14,031 nucleotides of DNA from an uncultured Candidatus Melainabacteria bacterium (GCA_934757255.1 CAKVLL010000043.1:1-14031); one strand, 5' to 3'. Counted from the stretch's first letter, positions 1 through 6,922 are shown. Translations and numbers: made by a program. Notes: generated from the letters alone by a model not told the origin.

Positions 1-459
1 GGCGAATTAAAAATCGTTAAAGAAACTCCATATTCAGATGGCGAAAGAGCAAAAGTTAGATGCTATGGTGCTGATGACGTTAACGAAGGTGTTGCAATCA
101 TGATAAAAGAAGGTGTTGATGTTTCTATCACTGGTAACTCAACTAACCCAACAAGATTCCAACACCCTGTAGCTGGTACTTACAAAAAATGGTGCTGGGA
201 AAATGGTAGAAAATACTTCTCAGTAGCATCTGGTGGTGGTACTGGTAGAACTCTTCACCCTGATAACGTTGCAGCCGGTCCTGCTTCTTATGGTATGACA
301 GATACTATGGGTAGAATGCACGGTGACGCTCAATTCGCTGGTTCATCTTCAGTTCCTGCTCACGTAGAAATGATGGGTGTAATCGGTATGGGCAACAACC
401 CAATGGTAGGTGCTACTGTTGCAGTTGCTGTTGCAGTTGAAAACGCTATGAAAGCATAG
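1..459 (+). CDS. Unrecognised, probably highly expressed protein (5' truncated by window)
   Basis: The frame is open from the first base and ends at TAG 457-459, giving at least 152 residues; the true start lies outside the window. I do not recognise the family. The visible part is rich in Gly, Ala, Val and Met. It has a glycine-rich GGGTGRTLHPDN stretch, then a GPASYGMTDTMGRMHGDAQF segment, and ends in a small-residue helix (VAVAVAVENAMKA). There is no membrane segment or signal in this part. Codon choice is strongly biased to AAC, TTC, CAC, ATC, GGT and GCT, as in the EF-Tu gene of this window and unlike most neighbours, so I infer an abundant soluble protein, perhaps a metabolic enzyme. 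A strong intrinsic terminator follows 18 bases after the stop, so this is the last gene of its transcript. Being a real gene is near certain; its function is unknown. Confidence 0.85.
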   Translation, partial: GELKIVKETPYSDGERAKVRCYGADDVNEGVAIMIKEGVDVSITGNSTNPTRFQHPVAGTYKKWCWENGRKYFSVASGGGTGRTLHPDNVAAGPASYGMTDTMGRMHGDAQFAGSSSVPAHVEMMGVIGMGNNPMVGATVAVAVAVENAMKA

Positions 460-476
460 TTAAAAATACTTTCATT

Positions 477-515
477 AAAAAAAGAGAATGACAAATTTGT
501 TATTCTCTTTTTTTT
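477..515 (+). terminator. Intrinsic terminator of the left-edge gene
   Basis: A hairpin with arms 477-495 and 496-514 is continuous apart from one G-T wobble (490/501); in RNA the central AAATTT would form the loop. It is A-rich on the left and followed by a run of eight T (508-515). It lies just after the stop at 459 and closes that transcript. The T-run and stem are typical of Rho-independent termination. Confidence 0.88.
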
Positions 516-552
516 GCGTTTTCTAACAAATCAAATTCATATTTTTAAATGA

Positions 553-580
553 TTGACTTTTTAGAAAAAAACATTAAACT
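553..580 (+). promoter_or_regulatory. Sigma-70-like promoter of the EF-hand gene
   Basis: A TTGACT -35 box (553-558) and a TAAACT -10 box (575-580) are separated by 16 bases. They sit 33 bases before the ATG and directly after the preceding terminator, the expected place for an independent promoter. An alternative -10, TAATAT, overlaps at 580-585 but would need a 21-base spacer. Confidence 0.5.
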
Positions 581-613
581 AATATTGAACAACTAAGCAC
601 AAGGAGATATATT

Positions 614-1168
614 ATGAGCAAACGACTAGATGGTTCTTCATTATTTTCAGGTATTAATGCCGGACTTACAAACTCCTTTTCTTTGCTATCAAGTCAATAT
701 TCAGACGGATTAACATTAGAAAACTTAAATAATGCATTAACAAATACAAATATTACAAACACAGGCTACGGAGCAACTTTTGCTTCATACATGTCAAATA
801 ATTTCAACAACATCGATTCTAATCACGATGGAACAATTTCTGCGGACGAAGTCCAAAAATTAATGAATAACATGGCAACTCAAGGACTTACAAGAGAGCA
901 AATTATGTCATTAGGCGCTTCTTCTGGTTTAAGTTCATCACTACAAGAAACTGTGCTAAATCACTTTGACGATATTGATGCAAACCATGATGGAAAAGTT
1001 ACAAATCAAGAAATCAGCGCTTATGGAGTTAATTCGCAAATAGAAAAACAAAAAATTGCTGATACAAACAGAATTGTAAACAACATGTCTTTGTATTACG
1101 GAGATGATTTAACAGAATATGAAGGAAGCATGCTTGATTATAAATATTTAGATGACGAAAATTCATGA
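614..1168 (+). CDS. EF-hand domain-containing protein
   Basis: This 184-residue protein has two canonical calcium-binding EF-hand loops. DSNHDGTISADE lies at residues 68-79 and DANHDGKVTNQE at 122-133, with Asp/Asn at positions 1, 3 and 5 and Glu at position 12, spaced about 54 residues apart as in a paired EF-hand lobe. The N-terminus (1-50) is Ser/Asn/Thr-rich and the C-terminus is acidic. No signal peptide or transmembrane segment is seen, so it is probably cytoplasmic unless exported by an unusual route. The start is fixed by a strong SD (AAGGAG, 601-606) seven bases before ATG. It has its own promoter and a terminator, so it is monocistronic. Calcium binding is a safe inference from the loops; the biological role (buffering, signalling or a structural role) is not visible. 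Confidence 0.85.
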   Translation: MSKRLDGSSLFSGINAGLTNSFSLLSSQYSDGLTLENLNNALTNTNITNTGYGATFASYMSNNFNNIDSNHDGTISADEVQKLMNNMATQGLTREQIMSLGASSGLSSSLQETVLNHFDDIDANHDGKVTNQEISAYGVNSQIEKQKIADTNRIVNNMSLYYGDDLTEYEGSMLDYKYLDDENS

Positions 1169-1194
1169 TGGAAAGCGAAAAAGGGAATAACACA

Positions 1195-1223
1195 AGGGAG
1201 TATAAAATACTCTCTTTTATTTT
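1195..1223 (+). terminator. Terminator downstream of the EF-hand gene
   Basis: A nine-base-pair stem, AGGGAGTAT (1195-1203) with ATACTCTCT (1207-1215) including one G-T pair, has an AAA loop and is followed by TTTTATTTT. It ends at the stop codon of the convergent minus-strand gene. The minus-strand side has no T-run, so it should act mainly on plus-strand transcription. Confidence 0.7.
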
Positions 1224-1800
1224 AGTCTAAAAGCCTTATACCAGCATTTGATCCGGTACTGTAATTATTTATTCTATACCCACTACTACCAAATGGGCCA
1301 GAAAATTGCTCAAAAGAGGAATTTCCATAGGTTGTTGGAAATTGCGAACTAGAATAAAATGGATTTGAAGTTCCTAGTGACGGTGTATATCCAGTCATTT
1401 GTCCGGCAAAATAATCTCCGATATTTCTAAGTAGTGAAGTTTTATAATTCTGTTTTGGTCGCGAAAGAATTGCCTTTCGTACATTCTCGTATCGTATATT
1501 CATATCACCTTGTTGCAAAGCACCAAATGCTTGCATTTCTAATCTTTCTAATCTTGCCAAATCATTTTCTCTAGCATAGTTTCTATGCATTGTATAACGT
1601 TCTAAAGCATTTATATCTGAAAAATTTGAACAACGATGACAATATTTGCTTGGTAACTGATTATTGAATCGTTGCAAATGATACGATTGATTTGGATTAT
1701 AATAGTAAGGACTTCTAGTAACAACCGTTCTGGTTGCAGCCAGAGCCATTGATGGATATAAAAAAGAAACAAACAAAATCAAATAAATTAAACGACACAT
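1222..1800 (-). CDS. Small secreted protein with a CxxC motif, function unknown
   Basis: This 192-residue protein begins MCRLIYLILFVSFLYPSMALA, a classical Sec signal peptide with likely cleavage after ALA. An in-frame ATG seven codons upstream exists, but a strong GGAGG (plus-strand 1809-1813) sits eight bases before the ATG at 1800, and starting there puts the signal peptide at the N-terminus, so I chose it. The mature part has a Tyr/Asn/Arg-rich N-terminus and a CHRC pair (Cys54, Cys57). A charged helical segment follows (about 65-115, with ARLERLEMQAFGALQQGD), then a Gly/Ser/Tyr/Phe-rich low-complexity tail. The leucine/arginine helical motif resembles short repeats seen in secreted proteins of cyanobacteria and their relatives, but that is an impression only. 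It is transcribed divergently from enolase. I do not recognise the family. Confidence 0.75.
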   Translation of the reverse strand: MCRLIYLILFVSFLYPSMALAATRTVVTRSPYYYNPNQSYHLQRFNNQLPSKYCHRCSNFSDINALERYTMHRNYARENDLARLERLEMQAFGALQQGDMNIRYENVRKAILSRPKQNYKTSLLRNIGDYFAGQMTGYTPSLGTSNPFYSSSQFPTTYGNSSFEQFSGPFGSSGYRINNYSTGSNAGIRLLD

Positions 1801-1873
1801 TGTAAAATCCTCCAGCATCATTTAAAAAGATTTTTTCTATTTATACATTCTCTAAGTTGGTATACTACAAGGA

Positions 1874-1903
1874 TAGTCTTTCATAATTATATAGTTGTAT
1901 AAT
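1874..1903 (+). promoter_or_regulatory. Probable promoter of eno
   Basis: A perfect TATAAT (1898-1903) lies 50 bases before the enolase start. The best -35 match is TAGTCT (1874-1879) with an 18-base spacer, only three of six consensus bases. The same intergenic stretch holds a minus-strand TATAAT (plus-strand 1886-1891), which could drive the divergent secreted-protein gene. Confidence 0.4.
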
Positions 1904-1953
1904 AGATATTTGCTTCGTTATTAAATACTCTATTCATAACGAAAGGAGTTTTT

Positions 1954-3258
1954 ATGTGCGAAATTGATGACATTAAAGCAAGACAAATTTTAGATTCAAG
2001 AGGAAATCCAACATTAGAAGTTGATGTAAAACTTATTGATGGTTCATTTGGACGTGCTTCTGTTCCATCCGGCGCATCAACCGGAATTCATGAAGCAAAA
2101 GAACTAAGAGATAATATTAAGACGGAATACTTAGGAAAAGGTGTAAAAAAAGCAGTTGATAATGTAAATTCTATAATTACACCAAACCTTTTGGGAGAAG
2201 ATGCAACAAACCAGCAGCAAATTGACAACCTAATGCTTGAATTAGATGGCAGCTTCAATAAATCAACTCTAGGTGCTAATGCAATTTTAGGAGTATCACT
2301 TGCTTGCGCAAAAGCTGCTGCTGATTTTTATGAAATTCCGCTTTACAAATATTTAGGTGGAATTTCAGCAAGAGTTCTGCCTACACCAATGATAAACATT
2401 ATTAATGGCGGAGCACATGCGAATAACAATCTTGATTTTCAAGAATTTATGATTGCGCCGATTGGAATGTCAAGTTTTACAGACGCACTAAAAGCCGGTT
2501 CTGAAATTTTTCAGACATTAAAAAAAATTCTTGCAAATAAAAAATTTTCCACCACCGTTGGAGATGAAGGAGGTTTTGCACCAAACCTCAATTCTACAAG
2601 AGAAGCTATCGAAACAATCATATTTGCAATTGAAAAAGCCGGTTATAACACCAAAAATATAAAAATTTGTTTAGATATAGCAGCATCGGAACTATATCAA
2701 GAAGGAGAATGTTCGAGCGGAATTTGTTCGCTTAGCAGATACGACTTAAAAGGAGAAAATATAAAATTGACTTCTGAAGAGATGGTTAAGTACCTTTCAG
2801 ATTTAGTTCGTGATTACCCAATTATATCCATAGAAGATGGTGTAGCTCAAGATGATTGGCTGGGATGGCAAAATTTAACAGAAACATTAGGCAACAAGTG
2901 CCAATTAGTTGGTGACGATTTATTTGTAACTAATGCATCACGACTTAAAGAAGGTATTGAAAAACAAATTGCAAACGCAATCTTAATAAAACCAAATCAA
3001 ATCGGAACGCTAACTGAAACTCTAGATACGATTCTTTTAGCTCAAGAAAATGGGTATAAAACAATAATATCACATCGTTCTGGCGAAACAGAAGATAACT
3101 TTATAGCAGATTTAGCTGTGGCAACAAATTGTGGATTGATAAAAACCGGTTCAATATCCCGTAGCGATAGATTAGCGAAATATAATCAATTATTAAGAAT
3201 TGAAGAGGAATTAGATGCTAACGCCAAATTTATGGGAATAAATTCATTTGCAAAATAA
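1954..3258 (+). CDS. eno: Enolase (phosphopyruvate hydratase)
   Basis: Converts 2-phosphoglycerate to phosphoenolpyruvate in lower glycolysis, in the cytoplasm. At 434 residues it has normal family length. Family motifs are all present: SVPSGASTG (37-44), NGGAHANNNLDFQEFMI (151-167), GDEGGFAPN (203-211), SIEDGVAQDDW (292-302), GDDLFVTN (320-327), KPNQIGT (346-352) and SHRSGETED (373-381). By alignment to the E. coli enzyme, catalytic or metal residues fall at His155, Glu164, Glu205, Asp241, Glu294, Asp321, Lys346, His374-Arg375 and Lys397, so it should be active. One oddity is a small Cys-containing insertion, GECSSGICS (251-259), after the Asp241 strand. A strong SD (AAAGGAG, 1942-1948) is five bases before ATG. 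No clear terminator follows; the tuf promoter starts about 30 bases downstream. Confidence 0.97.
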   Translation: MCEIDDIKARQILDSRGNPTLEVDVKLIDGSFGRASVPSGASTGIHEAKELRDNIKTEYLGKGVKKAVDNVNSIITPNLLGEDATNQQQIDNLMLELDGSFNKSTLGANAILGVSLACAKAAADFYEIPLYKYLGGISARVLPTPMINIINGGAHANNNLDFQEFMIAPIGMSSFTDALKAGSEIFQTLKKILANKKFSTTVGDEGGFAPNLNSTREAIETIIFAIEKAGYNTKNIKICLDIAASELYQEGECSSGICSLSRYDLKGENIKLTSEEMVKYLSDLVRDYPIISIEDGVAQDDWLGWQNLTETLGNKCQLVGDDLFVTNASRLKEGIEKQIANAILIKPNQIGTLTETLDTILLAQENGYKTIISHRSGETEDNFIADLAVATNCGLIKTGSISRSDRLAKYNQLLRIEEELDANAKFMGINSFAK

Positions 3259-3291
3259 ATATAAAATTAAAAATTAAAAAAGCTACAACGA

Positions 3292-3319
3292 TTGACATAA
3301 ATTATTTATAGACTAGAAT
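3292..3319 (+). promoter_or_regulatory. Strong sigma-70-like promoter of tuf
   Basis: A perfect TTGACA (3292-3297), a 16-base spacer and TAGAAT (3314-3319) match a strong vegetative promoter. A second perfect TATAAT occurs at 3320-3325. The predicted leader is about 55 bases, consistent with high expression of EF-Tu. Confidence 0.65.
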
Positions 3320-3370
3320 TATAATATAACTTAGTATAGTAAGTTAACGTAGTATATTTAATCAAAGAAG

Positions 3371-3382
3371 GAGATTAATCTC
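3371..3382 (+). promoter_or_regulatory. Palindrome overlapping the tuf ribosome-binding site
   Basis: GAGATTAATCTC is a perfect 12-base palindrome occupying the bases immediately before the tuf ATG. It shares GAG with the SD AAGGAG (3368-3373). It could be an operator-like site or form a weak four-base-pair hairpin in the mRNA, or be chance; only the sequence itself is certain. Confidence 0.35.
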
Positions 3383-4591
3383 ATGGCACGTGAAAAGTAT
3401 GAACGTACAAAACCGCACGTTAACATTGGTACAATCGGCCACGTTGACCACGGTAAAACAACATTGACAGCAGCTATTACAGGTGTTATGGCTGCAGCTG
3501 GTAAAGCACAAGCTAGAAAATTCGATGAAATCGATGCTGCTCCAGAAGAAAAAGCAAGAGGTATAACCATCTCTACTGCTCACGTAGAATATGAAACTGA
3601 TGCTAGACACTACGCACACGTTGACTGCCCAGGCCACGCTGACTATGTTAAAAACATGATCACTGGTGCTGCTCAAATGGACGGTGCAATTCTTGTAGTT
3701 GCTGCTACTGATGGTGCTATGCCTCAAACTCGTGAACACATCTTGTTAGCAAGACAAGTTGGTGTTCCTAACCTAGTTGTATTCTTAAACAAATGCGATA
3801 TGGTTGACGATCCAGAATTATTAGAATTAGTTGAAATGGAAGTTAGAGAACTTCTTTCTTCATACGAATTCGATGGTGACAACATTCCATTCATCCACGG
3901 TTCTGCATTGAAAGCTTTAGAAGCTGTTCAAGCTAATCCAAACATTCAACGTGGTGAAGATAAATGGGTTGACAAAATTTGGGAATTGATGGATGCAGTT
4001 GATAGCTACTTCCCAACTCCAGAACGTGATTTGGACAAACCATTCTTGATGCCAGTTGAAGACGTATTCTCAATCACTGGTCGTGGTACAGTTGCTACTG
4101 GTAGAGTAGAACGTGGTATCGTTAAAGTTGGTGACGAAGTTGAATTAGTTGGTTTAGGCGAAACTAAGAAAACTACAGTTACTGGTGTTGAAATGTTCAG
4201 AAAACAACTTGACCAAGGTCAAGCTGGTGACAACATTGGTGCTTTGTTAAGAGGTATTGATAAGACTGAAATCCAACGTGGTCAAGTTTTATGTAAACCT
4301 GGTTCAATCCACCCACACACTAAATTTACTGCTAACGTTTACGTTCTAACTAAGGATGAAGGCGGACGTCACACTCCATTCTTCCCTGGTTACAGACCAC
4401 AATTCTACATCAGAACAACTGACGTTACTGGTTCAATCAAATTCGACGGCGAAATGGTAATGCCTGGTGATAACGTAGTTATGGAAGTTGAATTAATCAA
4501 CCCAGTAGCTATCGAAGAAGGTATGAGATTCGCTATCCGTGAAGGTGGTAGAACAGTTGGTGCCGGTGTTGTAGATAAAATTATTGAATAA
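3383..4591 (+). CDS. tuf: Elongation factor Tu
   Basis: This GTPase delivers aminoacyl-tRNA to the ribosomal A site. At 402 residues it has family length, with all G motifs: GHVDHGKT (19-26), RGITI (59-63, switch I), DCPGH (81-85), NKCD (136-139) and SAL (174-176). The beta-barrel domains II and III follow (for example GRGTVATGRVERG and a C-terminal GRTVGAGVV). Codon use is strongly biased (AAC, TTC, CAC, GGT, GTT), as expected of one of the most abundant proteins. The SD AAGGAG is nine bases before ATG. It stands alone, with its own promoter and terminator, between enolase and an unrelated gene, and not in a str operon with rpsL, rpsG and fusA. It may therefore be a separately placed tuf copy or the only one. 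Confidence 0.98.
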   Translation: MAREKYERTKPHVNIGTIGHVDHGKTTLTAAITGVMAAAGKAQARKFDEIDAAPEEKARGITISTAHVEYETDARHYAHVDCPGHADYVKNMITGAAQMDGAILVVAATDGAMPQTREHILLARQVGVPNLVVFLNKCDMVDDPELLELVEMEVRELLSSYEFDGDNIPFIHGSALKALEAVQANPNIQRGEDKWVDKIWELMDAVDSYFPTPERDLDKPFLMPVEDVFSITGRGTVATGRVERGIVKVGDEVELVGLGETKKTTVTGVEMFRKQLDQGQAGDNIGALLRGIDKTEIQRGQVLCKPGSIHPHTKFTANVYVLTKDEGGRHTPFFPGYRPQFYIRTTDVTGSIKFDGEMVMPGDNVVMEVELINPVAIEEGMRFAIREGGRTVGAGVVDKIIE

Positions 4592-4613
4592 TTTTAATTA
4601 TCTATAATATTTT

Positions 4614-4650
4614 AAATAACCTGATTTCAAATGAGATCAGGTTATTTTTT
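4614..4650 (+). terminator. Strong intrinsic terminator of tuf
   Basis: A 15-base-pair stem (4614-4628 with 4633-4647, one G-T pair) has an AAAT tetraloop and includes the GC-rich AACCTGAT/ATCAGGTT core. It is followed by a T-run (4645-4650) and lies 23 bases after the EF-Tu stop. Confidence 0.92.
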
Positions 4651-4655
4651 ATTCC

Positions 4656-4684
4656 TAGACGATTTAGTTGTTTTTTAGTATACT
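4656..4684 (+). promoter_or_regulatory. Possible promoter of the 4704 gene
   Basis: TAGACG (4656-4661, four of six consensus bases) and TATACT (4679-4684) are separated by 17 bases, just after the tuf terminator. The predicted transcript would start close to the SD GGAG (4691-4694), giving a very short leader of about 13 bases. Confidence 0.4.
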
Positions 4685-4703
4685 TGCTATGGAGATATTT
4701 ATT

Positions 4704-5303
4704 ATGAAAAAATTTCTTACAGTATTATTTTTATTTATTTTTCAAACAACTGTTTTTGCAGGTTACAATGATATATTTATAGCGGATATTACTTACGATT
4801 GGATAAACAAGACTGAAGTTGAAAAAGAAGCAATTATTCAAGAAGTTAAGGATATTATTTTTGAACAATCTGTTGAAAAACAAAAAGATTTTCGTTCTCA
4901 ATTCAAAGATAGATTGAAAGATAAAAATTATCTGGAAAATTATATGGCAGCAGCTGCAGGCTATAAAGAATATAAGGGTAATAATATTTCCGCTTTTTAT
5001 TTTAAAAAGATGAAAAGTCTTTATATGTATGCACTCCAAGATAAAAAAGATGTGTCAAAAGCTTATTACTATGATGCTTTAGGACATTTAAAATATGTTG
5101 ATTTTATTAATGGCGAATATCCGGATTACCCATATTATTCAATTCAATACAGAATAAGTGGAACTCCGGTTAGTGCAATATTTTTTGTATCAAAAGATTG
5201 CCAATATTTATTTACGCCAAAAGGTGAATTTAAAGGTGTTTGGTATAAACACAATTTATACAATAAAAATTCTAATATTATTTTAAAGAGAACAACATAT
5301 TAA
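4704..5303 (+). CDS. Secreted hypothetical protein
   Basis: This 199-residue protein starts with MKKFLTVLFLFIFQTTVFA, a textbook signal peptide with probable cleavage before GYND. An upstream in-frame ATG (4668) would add 12 residues ahead of the signal. The ATG at 4704 is preferred because GGAG lies nine bases before it and the Lys-Lys start fits a Sec signal. The mature protein has a Lys/Glu-rich helical N-terminal half (about 35-105) and a Tyr/Phe-rich, probably beta-structured C-terminal half containing one cysteine, ending in KRTTY. It is not a lipoprotein by sequence and I see no recognised domain. Its TAA stop lies in the left arm of a long inverted repeat. Function unknown; a periplasmic or surface location is inferred. 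Confidence 0.75.
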   Translation: MKKFLTVLFLFIFQTTVFAGYNDIFIADITYDWINKTEVEKEAIIQEVKDIIFEQSVEKQKDFRSQFKDRLKDKNYLENYMAAAAGYKEYKGNNISAFYFKKMKSLYMYALQDKKDVSKAYYYDALGHLKYVDFINGEYPDYPYYSIQYRISGTPVSAIFFVSKDCQYLFTPKGEFKGVWYKHNLYNKNSNIILKRTTY

Positions 5304-5358
5304 TATTATAAACAAAATCAACAATCAAAGCTTGCAAATATTGTTTGTTTATAATATT
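5302..5358. repeat. Long inverted repeat between the 4704 gene and tRNA-Cys
   Basis: Perfect 15-base arms lie at 5302-5316 and 5344-5358 around a 27-base loop, in which CAAT (5322-5325) and ATTG (5340-5343) could extend pairing. The left arm contains the stop codon of the upstream gene. The right arm contains TATAAT (5350-5355), suitably placed to be the -10 box of the tRNA gene, although no good -35 is visible. No T-run follows, so it is not a classical terminator. It may stabilise the 3' end of the upstream mRNA. Confidence 0.55.
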
Positions 5359-5368
5359 ATGAATTTAC

Positions 5369-5439
5369 GGCGACATGGCCAAGTGGTAAGGCAGAAGCCT
5401 GCAAAGCTTTTATCCCCAGTTCGAATCTGGGTGTCGCCT
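5369..5439 (+). tRNA. tRNA-Cys (anticodon GCA)
   Basis: A 71-base cloverleaf can be folded by hand. The acceptor stem is GGCGACA/TGTCGCC, fully paired. The D-stem is GCC/GGC with a nine-base loop. The anticodon stem is GAAGC/GCTTT with loop CTGCAAA and anticodon GCA at 5401-5403. A four-base variable region and the T-stem CCCAG/CTGGG with TTCGAAT loop follow. The discriminator is T5439, the U73 typical of cysteine tRNAs. CCA is not encoded, so it must be added after transcription. A run of T follows directly (5439-5444) and probably terminates transcription. The dnaA start is 30 bases downstream. Confidence 0.96.
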
Positions 5440-5469
5440 TTTTTATTTAACAAATCAATATAGAGTTGT

Positions 5470-6852
5470 ATGGAAAATATAGAATTAAAACATTTTTGGG
5501 AGCAAGTCAAAGAAGAATTAATCAGTACATTGCCCGAAAATGCTCATCCTTGGATTTATCCCCTAGAAGTTTCTGGATATGATAAAGGGGTTTTAACAGT
5601 CGTAACCGGTCAAATGATGGGACGTGATTTATTAAGACGCAATCATTATGAACAAATGAACTCTGCATTAAAAAAAATTTCTGGAGAAAAAAACGCAAGA
5701 TTTGTTATCATTTATGATGAAAACGCTGCAAAAACTTTAAAAAGAGAAACAGAAAAAATTCAAAAAAAGATTAGCGAAAAAAATTTAAAAGAAGTTGCAA
5801 TGGAAAACTTAAGCAACATGCAATCTTCATCAAATTTAAATTTAAAGTACAAATTTGAAAATTTTGTTCTTGGCGAAAATAGTAAATTTGCTTATGCCGC
5901 AGCTAAAGCCGTAGCGGAGAATCCTGCTACAAAATATAATCCACTTTTTATATATGGAAACTCTGGATTAGGCAAAACTCACTTGATGCAGGCTATTGGG
6001 CATTATACAATATTTAACAATCCTAAATTAAGAGTTAAATATACTAAAACAGAAGACTATGTCAATGACTACATATCTAACAGCCGCAAAACGAACGGTA
6101 ATATAGAGAACATGTCTAAATTTAACAAAAAATATACGAATATTGACATAATCTTGATTGATGATATTCAATTTATTGAATCAAAAATGAAATCAATGGA
6201 AAATTTACAATACACTTTTGATAGCTTATATAACAAAGGTAAACAAATTGTAATTACATCAGACAGAGTTCCCAAAGAAATCCCAAAGCTTACGGCAGCA
6301 TTATGTTCAAGATTTGAAATGGGATTAATGATTGAACTAACTCCGCCAGAATTAGAAACTAGAATTGAAATTATTAGAAAAATTGCGCGTGATAATGATG
6401 TTCAATGTGATGAAAAAGCCTTATTTTATGTTGCTCGTCATTTTTCAAATAATGTAAGAGAATTAGAAGGTGCATTTACAAAGGTTTGTGCTTATTCTGA
6501 AATTTCAGGAGAACCACTTACATTAGACTTAGCAAAAAATGTTTTAAAATGTAAAGATAACGACGAAAGTATTGATTTTAATAAAATCGCAAATATTACA
6601 GCCAGTTATTACAACGTTGAATTAAAAGATATCAAAGGAACTGCAAGAGGACAAAATGTTTCTATTGCAAGACATGTGTCTATATTTTTGTGTCGCGATA
6701 TAACTAATCAAAGTTTTGAAAATATCGCTGAATATTATAATAAAAAACATACAACAATAATGTATGCTTACGAAAAAATTAGAAAAGAAAAGTCTAAACC
6801 AGAAATTGCAACTGCCATAAGGGAGATAAAGCAAGCATTAAAAGTGGTTTAA
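5470..6852 (+). CDS. dnaA: Chromosomal replication initiator protein DnaA (divergent)
   Basis: This 460-residue protein has DnaA architecture: an N-terminal domain I (1-85), a charged linker (86-125), the AAA+ ATPase domain (about 126-345) and the DNA-binding domain IV (about 365-460). Visible are Walker A GNSGLGKT (163-170), Walker B ILIDDIQFI (228-236), sensor 1 ITSDR (262-266), an arginine-finger SRF (280-282) and sensor 2 NVRELEG (328-334). In domain IV, Arg393 and Arg401 align with E. coli Arg399 and Arg407. The recognition signature usually reading FGGRDHTTV is instead YNKKHTTI, one residue shorter and lacking the Asp that reads the DnaA box. No dnaN follows, and there is no DnaA-box cluster beside it. 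The start has only a weak AGAG and a -10-like TATAGA (5459-5464) five bases before ATG. It may be the sole initiator with altered specificity or a paralogue. Confidence 0.9.
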   Translation: MENIELKHFWEQVKEELISTLPENAHPWIYPLEVSGYDKGVLTVVTGQMMGRDLLRRNHYEQMNSALKKISGEKNARFVIIYDENAAKTLKRETEKIQKKISEKNLKEVAMENLSNMQSSSNLNLKYKFENFVLGENSKFAYAAAKAVAENPATKYNPLFIYGNSGLGKTHLMQAIGHYTIFNNPKLRVKYTKTEDYVNDYISNSRKTNGNIENMSKFNKKYTNIDIILIDDIQFIESKMKSMENLQYTFDSLYNKGKQIVITSDRVPKEIPKLTAALCSRFEMGLMIELTPPELETRIEIIRKIARDNDVQCDEKALFYVARHFSNNVRELEGAFTKVCAYSEISGEPLTLDLAKNVLKCKDNDESIDFNKIANITASYYNVELKDIKGTARGQNVSIARHVSIFLCRDITNQSFENIAEYYNKKHTTIMYAYEKIRKEKSKPEIATAIREIKQALKVV

Positions 6853-6922
6853 TCCATCAGGCACTCGTTATATTTTGGACTTTATGGTAAAAATAAAACA
6901 TAATAAGATTAGGGATTCGATT

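Noticed and set aside
1801..1821. Earlier ATG for the minus-strand secreted protein
   Set aside because: The extension encodes the SD region itself and displaces the signal peptide from the N-terminus.
3358..3739. Minus-strand open frames within the EF-Tu gene
   Set aside because: They are antisense shadows of a highly biased conserved gene, with Cys/Ser-rich nonsense composition.
4668..4703. Earlier ATG for the secreted protein at 4704
   Set aside because: It would add 12 hydrophobic residues before a standard signal peptide, has no SD and overlaps the predicted promoter -10 box.
5409..5418. TTATCCCCA next to dnaA, one base from the DnaA-box consensus
   Set aside because: It is the variable region and T-stem of tRNA-Cys, so it is explained by the tRNA; no other box lies nearby, and an origin cannot be called here.
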